DNA of 64,000 nucleotides from Microbacterium natoriense (GTDB taxonomy: Bacteria > Actinomycetota > Actinomycetes > Actinomycetales > Microbacteriaceae). Both the position numbers and the translations under genes were made by a program. The stretch is from the NCBI RefSeq assembly GCF_030816295.1, contig NZ_JAUSXV010000001.1, positions 1,426,001 through 1,490,000 of the forward strand. The letters are read 5' to 3'. The notes under the pieces were generated by a model that saw only the letters and a list, made by a program, of their open reading frames with translations, was not told the DNA's origin and searched no databases. Below, one piece after another: positions 26,798 to 34,424 of the stretch; positions within the stretch are counted from its first letter, which is position 1; each line of letters opens with the position of its first letter.

Positions 26798-28299
26798 TAC
26801 ACCTCGAGCGTGTGCTCGCCCTCGGGCAGCGCGAGATCGAAGTCGACCGCCTCGTCCGACGCTGTTCCGATCGTCTGATCGTCGACGACGAGTGCGACCT
26901 CGGTCTCATCCGCGCCCCACACCGCCACGCTGATGCTCTCGTCGTCTGCTGTGACGTAGACGATGACCGCGGTCGTCCACCAGGAGGACCCTCGGGCGGA
27001 CATCATGTCGCCGACGTCTTCCGCAGTGACGTCGCCCTTCTTGTCGTGACCGAACGCGTTGCCTTCGTCGCCGCCAGGATCCTCGTCGTCGTGATCCCGA
27101 CCGCGGTCGGTCTTCGTGAGGATCGTGACGGTCTTGTCGACCGCGTCTTCGACGGGTTCTTCGACGACCGGCGCGACGGGGGTCGGGTTCGTGGTCGCGG
27201 GCGGTGCGACCGGAACGGGAACGGGCGCCGCCGCGACCGGCGCGGGTGCGGTGACCGCCGGCGCGGGCGCCGAAGAGGGAACCGCGGGAGCCGGACGCGC
27301 AGGCGCCGACGCAGCCGGGGCGAGTGCGGCCGTCGCATCCGGCTCGGCGACAGGGCGCACGAACAGGCTGCCGCTGATCGACAGTGCGACGGCGGTGGCT
27401 GCGGCGACCGGCCAGAGCACGGGGGCGGTGTTCCCTGCCGCGTCGAGGGCCGGTTGCACGTGGGCAGGAAGTCCGGCCCATCCGGCGAGTCCGGTCGCCG
27501 CGGCCGCGGCCTGCTCGGTCGGGAACAGGGCGGGAAGGAGCACGAGTCCGGTGCCGCCGGCCAGCAGCGGGCCGAGCGACATCGCGCGCGCCAGATGCCT
27601 GGCCTCGCCGGCGGCGGATCTGCAGGTCTCGCACTCGTCGATGTGCGTGGTGACGAAGCGCTCCGACCGCGGCGCGAGGTCGTCGTGCGCGTAGGCTCCG
27701 AGCAGCTCGATCACGCGAGCGTGGTCGCTGCCGATCGGTGCGGTGCGCAGGTGCGCGCGGATCCACGCCTTGCGCAGGGCGTCTCGGGCGCGGTAGGTGA
27801 GCGCGGCCGCCGAGTTCGGGCGGATGTGCAGGACCTCCGCGATCTCCCGGGGAGGCAGCTGCTCGACCTCGCTGAGCCACAAGGCGTGCTGCCAGCGCTC
27901 GGGGAGCGACCCGAACGCCTCGACGACGGCCGCCGAGTTCACCATCGCCTCGACGTCGATCGATCCGATCAGAGATGGCGGATGCTCGGCGTCGTCAAGA
28001 GGCATCGTGATCGGCGCTCGTCGAGCATGGCCCATCCAGGTGTTCTTGACGGTCGTGAGCAGGTAGGGACGGAAGCTGCGCTGCGGTCCCTTGCCGCTGC
28101 GGAGCTGCCGGAGGATGCTCAGGAAGGCATCGGAGACGACGTCCTCCGGGTCGGGGGGAGATGCGCCGAGGCTCCGGGCGTAGGCGACGGCGACGGGCGA
28201 ATGCCGGCGCCAGAGCTCGGAGAACGCGTGGCGGTCACCGCTGCGGCTGCGCAGCAGCAGGGCGTTGTCCGACTCCGGGGCGTCGCGTGGTTCGTCCAT
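26698..28299 (-). CDS. ECF sigma factor fused to a zinc-finger anti-sigma and membrane-anchored tail
   Basis: This 533-residue protein joins several modules. Residues 1-175 are an ECF sigma factor with region 2 (RHAFSELWRRHSPVAVAYAR, DPEDVVSDAFLSIL) and region 4 (LPPREIAEVLHIRPNSAAAL). A zinc-finger anti-sigma motif follows (THIDECETCRSAAG, H-x3-C-x2-C). A hydrophobic segment comes next (about 300-325, LWPVAAATAVALSISGSLFV), then a Pro/Ala/Val-rich linker and an acidic C-terminal beta domain predicted outside the membrane. It resembles ECF groups with long C-terminal extensions known in actinobacteria. The fused design implies that the sigma part is controlled by its own membrane and extracytoplasmic domains. 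Its 3' end overlaps the CHY gene by 100 bases. Confidence 0.85.
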   Translation of the reverse strand: MDEPRDAPESDNALLLRSRSGDRHAFSELWRRHSPVAVAYARSLGASPPDPEDVVSDAFLSILRQLRSGKGPQRSFRPYLLTTVKNTWMGHARRAPITMPLDDAEHPPSLIGSIDVEAMVNSAAVVEAFGSLPERWQHALWLSEVEQLPPREIAEVLHIRPNSAAALTYRARDALRKAWIRAHLRTAPIGSDHARVIELLGAYAHDDLAPRSERFVTTHIDECETCRSAAGEARHLARAMSLGPLLAGGTGLVLLPALFPTEQAAAAATGLAGWAGLPAHVQPALDAAGNTAPVLWPVAAATAVALSISGSLFVRPVAEPDATAALAPAASAPARPAPAVPSSAPAPAVTAPAPVAAAPVPVPVAPPATTNPTPVAPVVEEPVEDAVDKTVTILTKTDRGRDHDDEDPGGDEGNAFGHDKKGDVTAEDVGDMMSARGSSWWTTAVIVYVTADDESISVAVWGADETEVALVVDDQTIGTASDEAVDFDLALPEGEHTLEVYYVDDEGAVGDLAAETVVTTGKAPSREDGSTSK

Positions 28300-28669
28300 C
28301 AGACCTCAAGGTGAGCGACCGGCTTCGGGTGCCGGTGAGCCGAGAATACCCCAGAGCGGTGACCGCACGTCTGCATGACCCGTGAGAAGAGAAGGCGGGT
28401 GGGGCCATGGGAGGAGGCCCCACCCGCGGGCCGCACATGAGGGGAGAGGCGGCCCAGACGTCGATGCGAAGGATTATCCCCAAGAATCGATCTTCGTCAC
28501 ACAAGCAAGACGCGCTCACGAACGGATCATGACGCGGGTTCCGGAAACTTTCTTCGAGATCTTCTCCGCCGGCGGTCAGCCGGTGCTCGTCAGCCACGTC
28601 GATGCGGCCGGTCGGTCCCTCTGCCACACGCATGATCCGGCTGTCGCCGGTGGGGCGTAGTCTCACCCC
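28300..28669. other. Divergent gap with two adjacent hairpins
   Basis: This 370-base gap separates the sigma-fusion and ogt genes. It has a 12-bp perfect hairpin (GCGGGTGGGGCC, 28395-28406, with GGCCCCACCCGC, 28416-28427) and directly beside it a 7-bp one (GGGCCGC, 28428-28434, with GCGGCCC, 28449-28455). On the minus strand the first is followed by a pyrimidine-rich tail and the second is preceded by GATAAT. A 43-codon plus-strand ORF (28529-28660) with fair codon bias ends at the ogt -10 box; I cannot decide whether it is real. Confidence 0.5.
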
Positions 28670-29164
28670 ATGCCCTCATTCGGAACCCTGCGGACGCCCG
28701 TCGGCGTGATCGGCGTCGTCAGCTCGGGCGCGGCGATCACCCAGGTGACCTGGCGGTCGACGGCGCCGGTCGGAGCGGATGCCGGGCCGGACGCCCTGCT
28801 CGATGAGGCGATCGCACAGCTGCGTGAGTACTTCGACGGCGAGAGGCGCGATTTCGACCTGCCGATCGATCTCGGCGCGCAGACCGATGCGACCCGTGCC
28901 GTGCTGACGGCGCTGTTCGAGACGGTCGCGTCCGGAGACACCGTCACATACGGAGAACTGGCCGTGCGCAGCGGCACCACGATCCCTGCCCGCGGGATCG
29001 GCGCGATCATGGGCGCGAACCCCGTTCCGCTGATCGTTCCCTGCCATCGTGTGGTGGCCGGCGACGGCTTGGGCGGTTACTCGGGCGGCGAGCCGGGGCA
29101 GGGGCTCGAGACCAAGCGCTGGCTGCTCGAGCACGAGGGAGCGCTGCCGACTTCTCTGTTCTGA
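28670..29164 (+). CDS. ogt: Methylated-DNA-[protein]-cysteine S-methyltransferase
   Basis: This 164-residue suicide repair protein removes the methyl group from O6-methylguanine in DNA. The active-site motif IVPCHRVVAGDGLGGYSGG holds the acceptor Cys, and GTTIPARGIGAIMGANP is the DNA-binding helix-turn-helix with its Arg finger. The C-terminal LETKRWLLEHEGA is typical of the family. The N-terminal domain is short, as in Ogt rather than Ada. TAGTCT with six bases to the ATG suggests a leaderless transcript. It lies between two sigma-factor loci but looks independent of them. Confidence 0.95.
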   Translation: MPSFGTLRTPVGVIGVVSSGAAITQVTWRSTAPVGADAGPDALLDEAIAQLREYFDGERRDFDLPIDLGAQTDATRAVLTALFETVASGDTVTYGELAVRSGTTIPARGIGAIMGANPVPLIVPCHRVVAGDGLGGYSGGEPGQGLETKRWLLEHEGALPTSLF

Positions 29165-29220
29165 GCATCCGCTGCGAAGAAGAACGTGAAGCGGAATCGC
29201 GCGATCGAGGAATACCTGGT

Positions 29221-29820
29221 GTGAGCACAGACAGTGACATCTTCCGCCGATCCGAGCGGACACCGCAGGCGTTCGCCGAGGTGTTCGACCGGCACGCAAC
29301 GTCGGTCGAGTCCTTCCTCCGACGAAGGCTCGGACCGGATGCTGCGGAAGACGCCCTCAGCGAGACCTTCCTGATCGCTTTTCGCAGACGCGATTCGTTC
29401 GATCGCGCGTGGGACTCCGCTCGGCCCTGGCTGCTCGGGATCGCCACGCGGGTCGCCGCGCGGCACCGGGCGACCGAGGCGCGGCATTGGCGAGCGATCA
29501 CGGCATCGATGGGCGGCGAGCACACGACCGAGGGCGGCATCGACGAGGCGGGGGTGCGCATGGATGCCGCCGCGGCGATCGCCGCGCTCGCCCCGCGCAT
29601 CGCCGCGCTGTCGGCGAGAGACCGCGAGACGCTGCTGCTGCTCGCATGGGGCGGACTGAGCCACGAAGAGATCGCCCAGGCGCTCGGAGTGCCCGTCGGC
29701 ACCGTGTGGTCGCGGCTGAACCGCGTCCGTCGCAAGCTGGCCCCGCCGGGGTCGCAGCTCACACGCCTCACCTGGATCGGAAAGGAGCTGGAAGATGGAC
29801 GTCTTGGAGCTGGTGCGTGA
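29221..29820 (+). CDS. ECF-type RNA polymerase sigma factor
   Basis: This 199-residue sigma-70-family factor has region 2 (FAEVFDRHATSVESFLRRRL, AAEDALSETFLIAF, and ARPWLLGIATRVAARHRAT) and region 4 (LSARDRETLLLLAWGGLSHE, IAQALGVPVGTVWSRLNRV). It overlaps the downstream gene by 26 bases, and that gene encodes a single-pass membrane protein likely to be its regulator. The GTG at 29221 is the most upstream reasonable start; the ribosome site is weak (GAGGA about nine bases away), so an internal start is possible. Confidence 0.9.
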   Translation: MSTDSDIFRRSERTPQAFAEVFDRHATSVESFLRRRLGPDAAEDALSETFLIAFRRRDSFDRAWDSARPWLLGIATRVAARHRATEARHWRAITASMGGEHTTEGGIDEAGVRMDAAAAIAALAPRIAALSARDRETLLLLAWGGLSHEEIAQALGVPVGTVWSRLNRVRRKLAPPGSQLTRLTWIGKELEDGRLGAGA

Positions 29821-30904
29821 GATCGAGAACACGCCGGATGACACCGCGGCGACCCGCATCGCCGCCTCACGTCGGACCCTCGTCGCCGCGATGGCGGAGC
29901 GACCGCCGCGCCGTGTGCGCCGTGGTTGGGTATGGGGAGGGGCGTTGGGTACGGCATCCGCAGCCGCCGCCGTCGCGACCATCGTGATCGTGGGGACCGT
30001 CGCGCCGGTCGTACCGGAGACGGCGTCCGCTGCCGCAGTCGCGGTTCTCAACGACGCCGCGGGAAAAGTGCTGGCGGGGACCGATCCCGTCGTCGGGCCG
30101 GGACAGTACCTGAAGGTCAGCGAGACCTACGAGCTGGTGTCGCTGTGGGACGCCGATGCGGATCCGGCGACCTCCGACGAGTACGTCGCAGGATTCAACA
30201 CCTCGACCTTCGAGAATTCCGAGGGCGCTGTGCGCGCTCGCGGAGTGCGCGACCTGTATGTGCCGAGCGACCGCTCGGGGGACTGGATCCTCGATGACCG
30301 GTTCGTGAACGAGGTGCTCGACGTGTACGGCGATCAGGCCGCCCTTCCGGCCTATCAGCGGTTGGTCGAGTCCTACCCCGAGCGCGACGCCGATCCGGGC
30401 GGACTGGAGCGGCTGCCGGCGGGGCTGCAGTCGTGGGATCCGGAGACGACGAGCGATGACCAGTTCTTCGATCCGTTCCGCGAGTTCTACGACGAGATGC
30501 CACGTGACCCGGATCGGTTGCTCTCCTGGTACCGGCAGCACCTCTCCACATCGGACGACAGCGGCTACCTCTTCAGTTACATCACTCGCGCTCTGGGCAC
30601 AGACCTCATGCCGGCGGATCTGCGCGTGGCCACGCTGCACGTGCTCGGGCTGCTCGGCGGCGTCGACGTGGCGGGGCAGACGGGCACTGTCACGACTCTC
30701 GAGCTGCGCACCCGCCTCGGAGAGGGATCGGATCTCGGCGAGGAGCACGTGCAGCAGGTCGACATCGACACGGACTCCGGTCGCATCGTCGGCTACCGCG
30801 ATTCGTATCCGACGGGTCGCTCCACGCGCGTCGTTCCGGCTGACATCCCGTGGACGACGTGGTCGATCGAGGTCAGTGTCGTCGACGAGGCGCCGCAGCC
30901 GTGA
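29795..30904 (+). CDS. CU044_5270-type membrane protein, probable partner of the sigma factor
   Basis: This 369-residue protein has a cytoplasmic N-terminus of about 45 residues, one membrane helix (WGGALGTASAAAAVATIVIV), and a large extracytoplasmic domain opening ETASAAAVAVLNDAAGKVL and containing VGPGQYLKVSETYELV. This layout is that of CU044_5270-family proteins encoded directly after ECF sigma genes in actinobacteria, and they are presumed to act as anti-sigma factors. AAGGAG precedes the ATG. The 26-base overlap with the sigma gene supports joint expression. The direct sigma contact is inferred from family context. Confidence 0.8.
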   Translation: MDVLELVREIENTPDDTAATRIAASRRTLVAAMAERPPRRVRRGWVWGGALGTASAAAAVATIVIVGTVAPVVPETASAAAVAVLNDAAGKVLAGTDPVVGPGQYLKVSETYELVSLWDADADPATSDEYVAGFNTSTFENSEGAVRARGVRDLYVPSDRSGDWILDDRFVNEVLDVYGDQAALPAYQRLVESYPERDADPGGLERLPAGLQSWDPETTSDDQFFDPFREFYDEMPRDPDRLLSWYRQHLSTSDDSGYLFSYITRALGTDLMPADLRVATLHVLGLLGGVDVAGQTGTVTTLELRTRLGEGSDLGEEHVQQVDIDTDSGRIVGYRDSYPTGRSTRVVPADIPWTTWSIEVSVVDEAPQP

Positions 30905-30907
30905 TGC

Positions 30908-30943
30908 GACACGGGGCGGATGCCGCGGCATCCGCCCCGTGTC
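30908..30943. terminator. Perfect 36-base palindrome, terminator-like
   Basis: GACACGGGGCGGATGCC (30908-30924) and GGCATCCGCCCCGTGTC (30927-30943) are fully complementary, with only GC between them. It begins four bases after the stop of the CU044_5270-type gene and 64 bases before thrC. There is no T tract, as often in actinobacteria. Its 22-base core recurs at 61825-61846. Confidence 0.6.
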
Positions 30944-31006
30944 ATCCGCTCCTCGGCACCTGCGAGAATGGAAGTCCCCGCGCCGATTCCGACTTGAGGA
31001 GCCCCC

Positions 31007-32410
31007 GTGCAGTACATCTCGACCCGAGGCGGCATGCAGCCGCTGCCGTACTGCGACACCCTGCTCGAAGGCCTGGCGACCGACGGCGGACTCGCCGTCC
31101 CGGAGGTCATGCCGACGGTCGACGGCGAGACCCTCGAGCGCTGGCGAGCACTCACCTACCCGCAGCTCGCGACCGAGGTTCTCGGCCTGTTCGCGACCGA
31201 CATCCCGCGCGAAGACCTCGCGCGCATGACCGAGGCCGCGTACGCGCCGTTCCCCGAATCGGTCGTCCCACTGCGAGAGATCGACGGCGGCATCACGCTC
31301 GTCGGCCTCTCCGAAGGTCCGACGCTGGCGTTCAAGGACATGGCGATGCAGTTCCTCGGGCAGGTCGTCGAGTACGCGCTCGAGCGCAAGGGATCCGTGC
31401 TGAACGTCCTCGGGGCGACCTCGGGCGATACCGGCTCCGCGGCCGAGCACGCCCTGCGCGGCAAGGAGCGCATCTCGGTGTTCATGCTCTCGCCGCAGGG
31501 CCGCATGAGCGCCTTCCAGCGGGCGCAGATGTTCTCGATCGACGACGAGAACATCCACAACATCGCTGTCGACGGCGTCTTCGACGACTGCCAGAACCTC
31601 GTGAAAGAGCTCGCCGGCGACCTCGACTTCAAGCGCACGCAGCACCTCGGCGCCGTGAACTCGATCAACCTCGCGCGCATCACCGCGCAGGTCGTCTACT
31701 ACTTCTGGGCCTGGCTGCGGGCGACGGATGCCGGCGGCTGGACCGAGCTGAGCATCACCGTGCCGTCCGGCAACTTCGGCAACATCCTGTCGGGCTTCTA
31801 CGCCAAGCAGATGGGCCTGCCGCTGCGCCGTCTGGTGCTCGCGGCCAACGAGAACAACGTCCTCGACGAGTTCTTCCGCACCGGCATCTACCGCCCGCGC
31901 AGCGCCCAGCAGACTCTGGCGACCTCGAGCCCGTCGATGGACATCTCCAAGGCGTCCAACCTCGAGCGCTTCATCTTCGAGCTGGTCGACCGCGACCCGG
32001 CTCGTGTCGTCGGCGCCTGGCGCGATCTCGACGAGCAGGGCTTCGTCGACTTCACGGACGAGCTCGCCCGCTTCGAAGAGGAGTTCGGCATCGTCAGCGG
32101 CACCTCGACCCACGCCGACCGGCTCGAGACGATCCGCGCGGTGCACGAGGCATCGGATGACATCATCGACCCGCACACGGCCGACGGCGTCAAGGTCGCA
32201 CGCGAGTACATCGAGTCCGGCGTGCCGATGCTCGTGCTCGAGACCGCGAAGCCCCAGAAGTTCGCCGAGACGATCCGTGAGGCGATCGGCGTCGAGCTCG
32301 ACTACTCGCCCGAGCTGCGCACCATGCTCGACGCCCCTCAGCAGGTCACCGAACTGCCCGACGATGCGGCCGCACTGCGCGCCTTCATCGAGGAGCACGC
32401 GCTGCGCTGA
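31007..32410 (+). CDS. thrC: Threonine synthase
   Basis: This 467-residue PLP enzyme converts O-phosphohomoserine to L-threonine in the cytoplasm. The opening MQYISTRGGMQPLPYCDTLL and ATDGGLAVPE are typical of class I/ThrC-II enzymes such as those of Corynebacterium. The PLP Lys lies in GPTLAFKDMAMQFLG, with further landmarks NVLGATSGDTGSAAEHALRG and TVPSGNFGNILSG. The GTG at 31007 follows GAGGAG by five bases. No hom or thrB gene is adjacent, so it stands apart from the usual threonine operon. Confidence 0.97.
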   Translation: MQYISTRGGMQPLPYCDTLLEGLATDGGLAVPEVMPTVDGETLERWRALTYPQLATEVLGLFATDIPREDLARMTEAAYAPFPESVVPLREIDGGITLVGLSEGPTLAFKDMAMQFLGQVVEYALERKGSVLNVLGATSGDTGSAAEHALRGKERISVFMLSPQGRMSAFQRAQMFSIDDENIHNIAVDGVFDDCQNLVKELAGDLDFKRTQHLGAVNSINLARITAQVVYYFWAWLRATDAGGWTELSITVPSGNFGNILSGFYAKQMGLPLRRLVLAANENNVLDEFFRTGIYRPRSAQQTLATSSPSMDISKASNLERFIFELVDRDPARVVGAWRDLDEQGFVDFTDELARFEEEFGIVSGTSTHADRLETIRAVHEASDDIIDPHTADGVKVAREYIESGVPMLVLETAKPQKFAETIREAIGVELDYSPELRTMLDAPQQVTELPDDAAALRAFIEEHALR

Positions 32411-32425
32411 CCCCGCGCGCACGTC

Positions 32426-32507
32426 GCCGAGACCCCCGTTTCGCGCCGAGACCCCCACGTATTCGTGTCGATACGTGGGGGTCTCGGCAGTATCAGGGGG
32501 TCTCGGC
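32426..32507. terminator. Nested inverted repeat built from four GCCGAGACCCCC units
   Basis: GCCGAGACCCCC occurs at 32426-32437 and 32445-32456, and its reverse complement at 32477-32488 and 32496-32507. The inner pair extends to a perfect 18-bp stem (32445-32462 with 32471-32488) around an 8-base loop; the outer pair can form a second stem around it. It lies between convergent thrC and a VOC gene and probably ends transcription from both sides. Confidence 0.7.
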
Positions 32508-32533
32508 GTCGTCGAACGGTCGCCGAGGCCAGG

Positions 32534-32944
32534 TCAGGTCGGGTCGCCGTTGAGCATCCAGTTCACGCCGAAGCGGTCCACGAGCATGCCGAACAGGCCG
32601 CCCCAGGGCGCCTCAGCCAGCGGCATCGTCACGGTGGCGCCGTCGGACAGGCCGTCCCACACGGCATGCGTGGCCTCGGCGGAGGTTCCGCTCAGCGAGA
32701 CCGAGAACCCCTGCGGTGCCACGTACGGCATCGAGCTCGGGGTATCCGACGCCATCAGGACCAAGCCGTCCGGCGTCGTGAGCTGCGCGTGCATGACGAG
32801 GTCGCCTTCGCTCGGGTCCTGGATCATGTCGGGGAATTCCGAGAAGACGTTGACGTCGAGATCGCCCCCGAGCACGCCCTGGTAGAACTCCATGGCCTGA
32901 CGCGCGTTGTCGCGGAAGGAGAGATACGGATTGAGATTGGCCAT
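32534..32944 (-). CDS. VOC family protein (PhnB/glyoxalase-like)
   Basis: This 136-residue protein has the vicinal-oxygen-chelate fold of the PhnB-like group. It opens NPYLSFRDNARQAMEFYQGV, continues with MHAQLTTPDGLVLMASDTP and ends GLFGMLVDRFGVNWMLNG. Members of this group are often annotated as 3-demethylubiquinone methyltransferase-like without evidence; metal ligands are not obvious in this one. GGGAG lies before the ATG. It converges on thrC across a nested hairpin. The function is unknown. Confidence 0.85.
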   Translation of the reverse strand: MANLNPYLSFRDNARQAMEFYQGVLGGDLDVNVFSEFPDMIQDPSEGDLVMHAQLTTPDGLVLMASDTPSSMPYVAPQGFSVSLSGTSAEATHAVWDGLSDGATVTMPLAEAPWGGLFGMLVDRFGVNWMLNGDPT

Positions 32945-33037
32945 GTCGGCTCCCGGTGTCGAGTGGATGCACGCGAGGGTTCCAGGCGGGCAGGCCCAGT
33001 CTGCGCCGGGTGCGTCGCCCCCGCAAGAGCCTCCGGA

Positions 33038-33304
33038 TCAGCCGGGGAGCGCCTTGACGGCGGCGGTGAGCACCTGAGGAACGGTGGGCACACCCTCAGC
33101 GCGGAACACTTCGGCGCCGGCGTCGTCGCGGATCACGACGGTCGGAGTGAAGCGGATGTCCAGCGCCTCTGCGGCATCCGGATCTCGCGCCACGTCGATC
33201 TCCGTCACGGTCGCCCCCGGCAGGAACCGCGCCGCATCGGCGAGCACCGCTCGCGTGCGTGAGCACGCCCCGCAGAACGACGAGCTGATCAGGGTGAGTT
33301 CCAT
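33038..33304 (-). CDS. Small thioredoxin-like protein
   Basis: This 88-residue thioredoxin-fold protein starts MELTLISSSFCGACSRTRAV, with the redox motif CGAC near the N-terminus. The cis-Pro loop is FTPTVVIRDD. The short length and CGAC motif place it between glutaredoxin and thioredoxin. AAAGG precedes the ATG. It lies between a FUSC transporter gene and a VOC gene on the same strand. It is probably a cytoplasmic thiol-disulfide oxidoreductase with an unknown partner. Confidence 0.8.
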   Translation of the reverse strand: MELTLISSSFCGACSRTRAVLADAARFLPGATVTEIDVARDPDAAEALDIRFTPTVVIRDDAGAEVFRAEGVPTVPQVLTAAVKALPG

Positions 33305-33385
33305 CGTCGCCTTTCGTGTCCGTGCAGGACTCCGTCTGTTCCAACCGGCCGCGGTCCGCCGATGTTCCCTAGGCCTGCGTGCCGG

Positions 33386-34396
33386 TCAACGCTCGGTGGG
33401 CGCGGTCCGCGGATGCAGGACGCCGGATGCCGCACCGAGAGCCGCACCGACGAGGGTGTCGACGATGCGCTCGAACGCGATGTCGAGCGAGCCGATCGTG
33501 CCCGTCGCGGCTCCCGCGAGCAGCAGCACCATCGGCGTGATGAAGACGAGCGCGAGTGCGTAGTGACGCACGACGATGATCTCGATCGTGAACTGAAGGA
33601 CGCCCAGCAGAAGGGCCAGCAGCAGCCCGGACGGGTGCAGCAGCACCAGCAGCGCGTACACGCCCGCGCCGACGACGGTGCCCAGCATCCGATGCAGCCC
33701 GCGCTCGAAAGCGGCCCTGCGTGCGGCGGCCACTCCGATCACGGCGATACCGGAGCCGACGACCCAGTACGTGCGGGTGGGGTCGATCACCAGACCGAGC
33801 AGCACACCGATCGCGGCCACCAGCGCGACGCGGAGCAGCAGCATCCGTCCGTCGGGTGTCAGCGTCGGGCCGGGGAACAGCGCACGAAGGGTGCGCGAGG
33901 CCCTGTTCCGCACACGAGGCAGCACGAGCGGCGTCAGCGACAGGAGATACGAGAACAGGCATCCTGCGGCGAACGCCGCGACGTACAGTCCACCGCCGAT
34001 GGCTCCGGAGCCGACGATGTGCGCCGCGAGACCGAAGGTCAGGACGAAGAAGAGCGGGCCAGGGGGTCCGAGTCGGAACCCGAAGGCGAGCGCAGCGCTC
34101 GCGATCGCGATGATGACCAGACCGGCGCTCGCGAGCCAGATCGCACTGGACGCGAGAGCGCCGAGCCCGGCCGCGGCGATGAGCGCCGCACCGACGATCG
34201 GCAGCACGCGTGCGCGCTCGACCACCGGCAGCGAGCCGTAGTGCAGCACCGTGAACGCGCCGGACGCCGCCAGATATCCGAGTGCAGGCTGGCCCGCGAT
34301 CGTCATCACGGCGATCGGCACCGAGATGCCGAGCGCCGCCTGCAGCGCGAGCTGCCAGCGCGGACCGCGCGAGGGGGCGAAGGCGAACAGACTCAC
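33386..34396 (-). CDS. FUSC-family membrane protein (aromatic-acid exporter-like)
   Basis: This 336-residue protein has about ten hydrophobic segments in two halves, with short charged loops. The pattern resembles FUSC/YccS-type proteins that export aromatic acids or related compounds. Visible segments include LALQAALGISVPIAVMTIAG, LPIVGAALIAAAGLGALASS and LLALLLGVLQFTIEIIVV, and the second half has RTYWVVGSGIAVIGV and RMLGTVVGAGVYALLV. I chose the GTG at 34396 (GAGGAT six bases upstream); earlier in-frame codons lack coding character. It is divergent from the M20 peptidase. The substrate is unknown. Confidence 0.8.
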   Translation of the reverse strand: MSLFAFAPSRGPRWQLALQAALGISVPIAVMTIAGQPALGYLAASGAFTVLHYGSLPVVERARVLPIVGAALIAAAGLGALASSAIWLASAGLVIIAIASAALAFGFRLGPPGPLFFVLTFGLAAHIVGSGAIGGGLYVAAFAAGCLFSYLLSLTPLVLPRVRNRASRTLRALFPGPTLTPDGRMLLLRVALVAAIGVLLGLVIDPTRTYWVVGSGIAVIGVAAARRAAFERGLHRMLGTVVGAGVYALLVLLHPSGLLLALLLGVLQFTIEIIVVRHYALALVFITPMVLLLAGAATGTIGSLDIAFERIVDTLVGAALGAASGVLHPRTAPTER

Positions 34397-34424
34397 CCTT
34401 CCATCCTCGCAGGCGGGGGATACG

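Noticed and set aside
28529..28660. A 43-codon plus-strand ORF before ogt
   Set aside because: Codon bias is fair and the stop touches the ogt -10 box, but it has no ribosome site and no recognisable family, so I leave it out as a gene.
29867..32458. An 863-codon minus-strand open frame opposite the CU044_5270-type and thrC genes
   Set aside because: Both plus-strand genes are well supported, and the frame composition (Arg, Val, Glu, His) is that of an antisense shadow.
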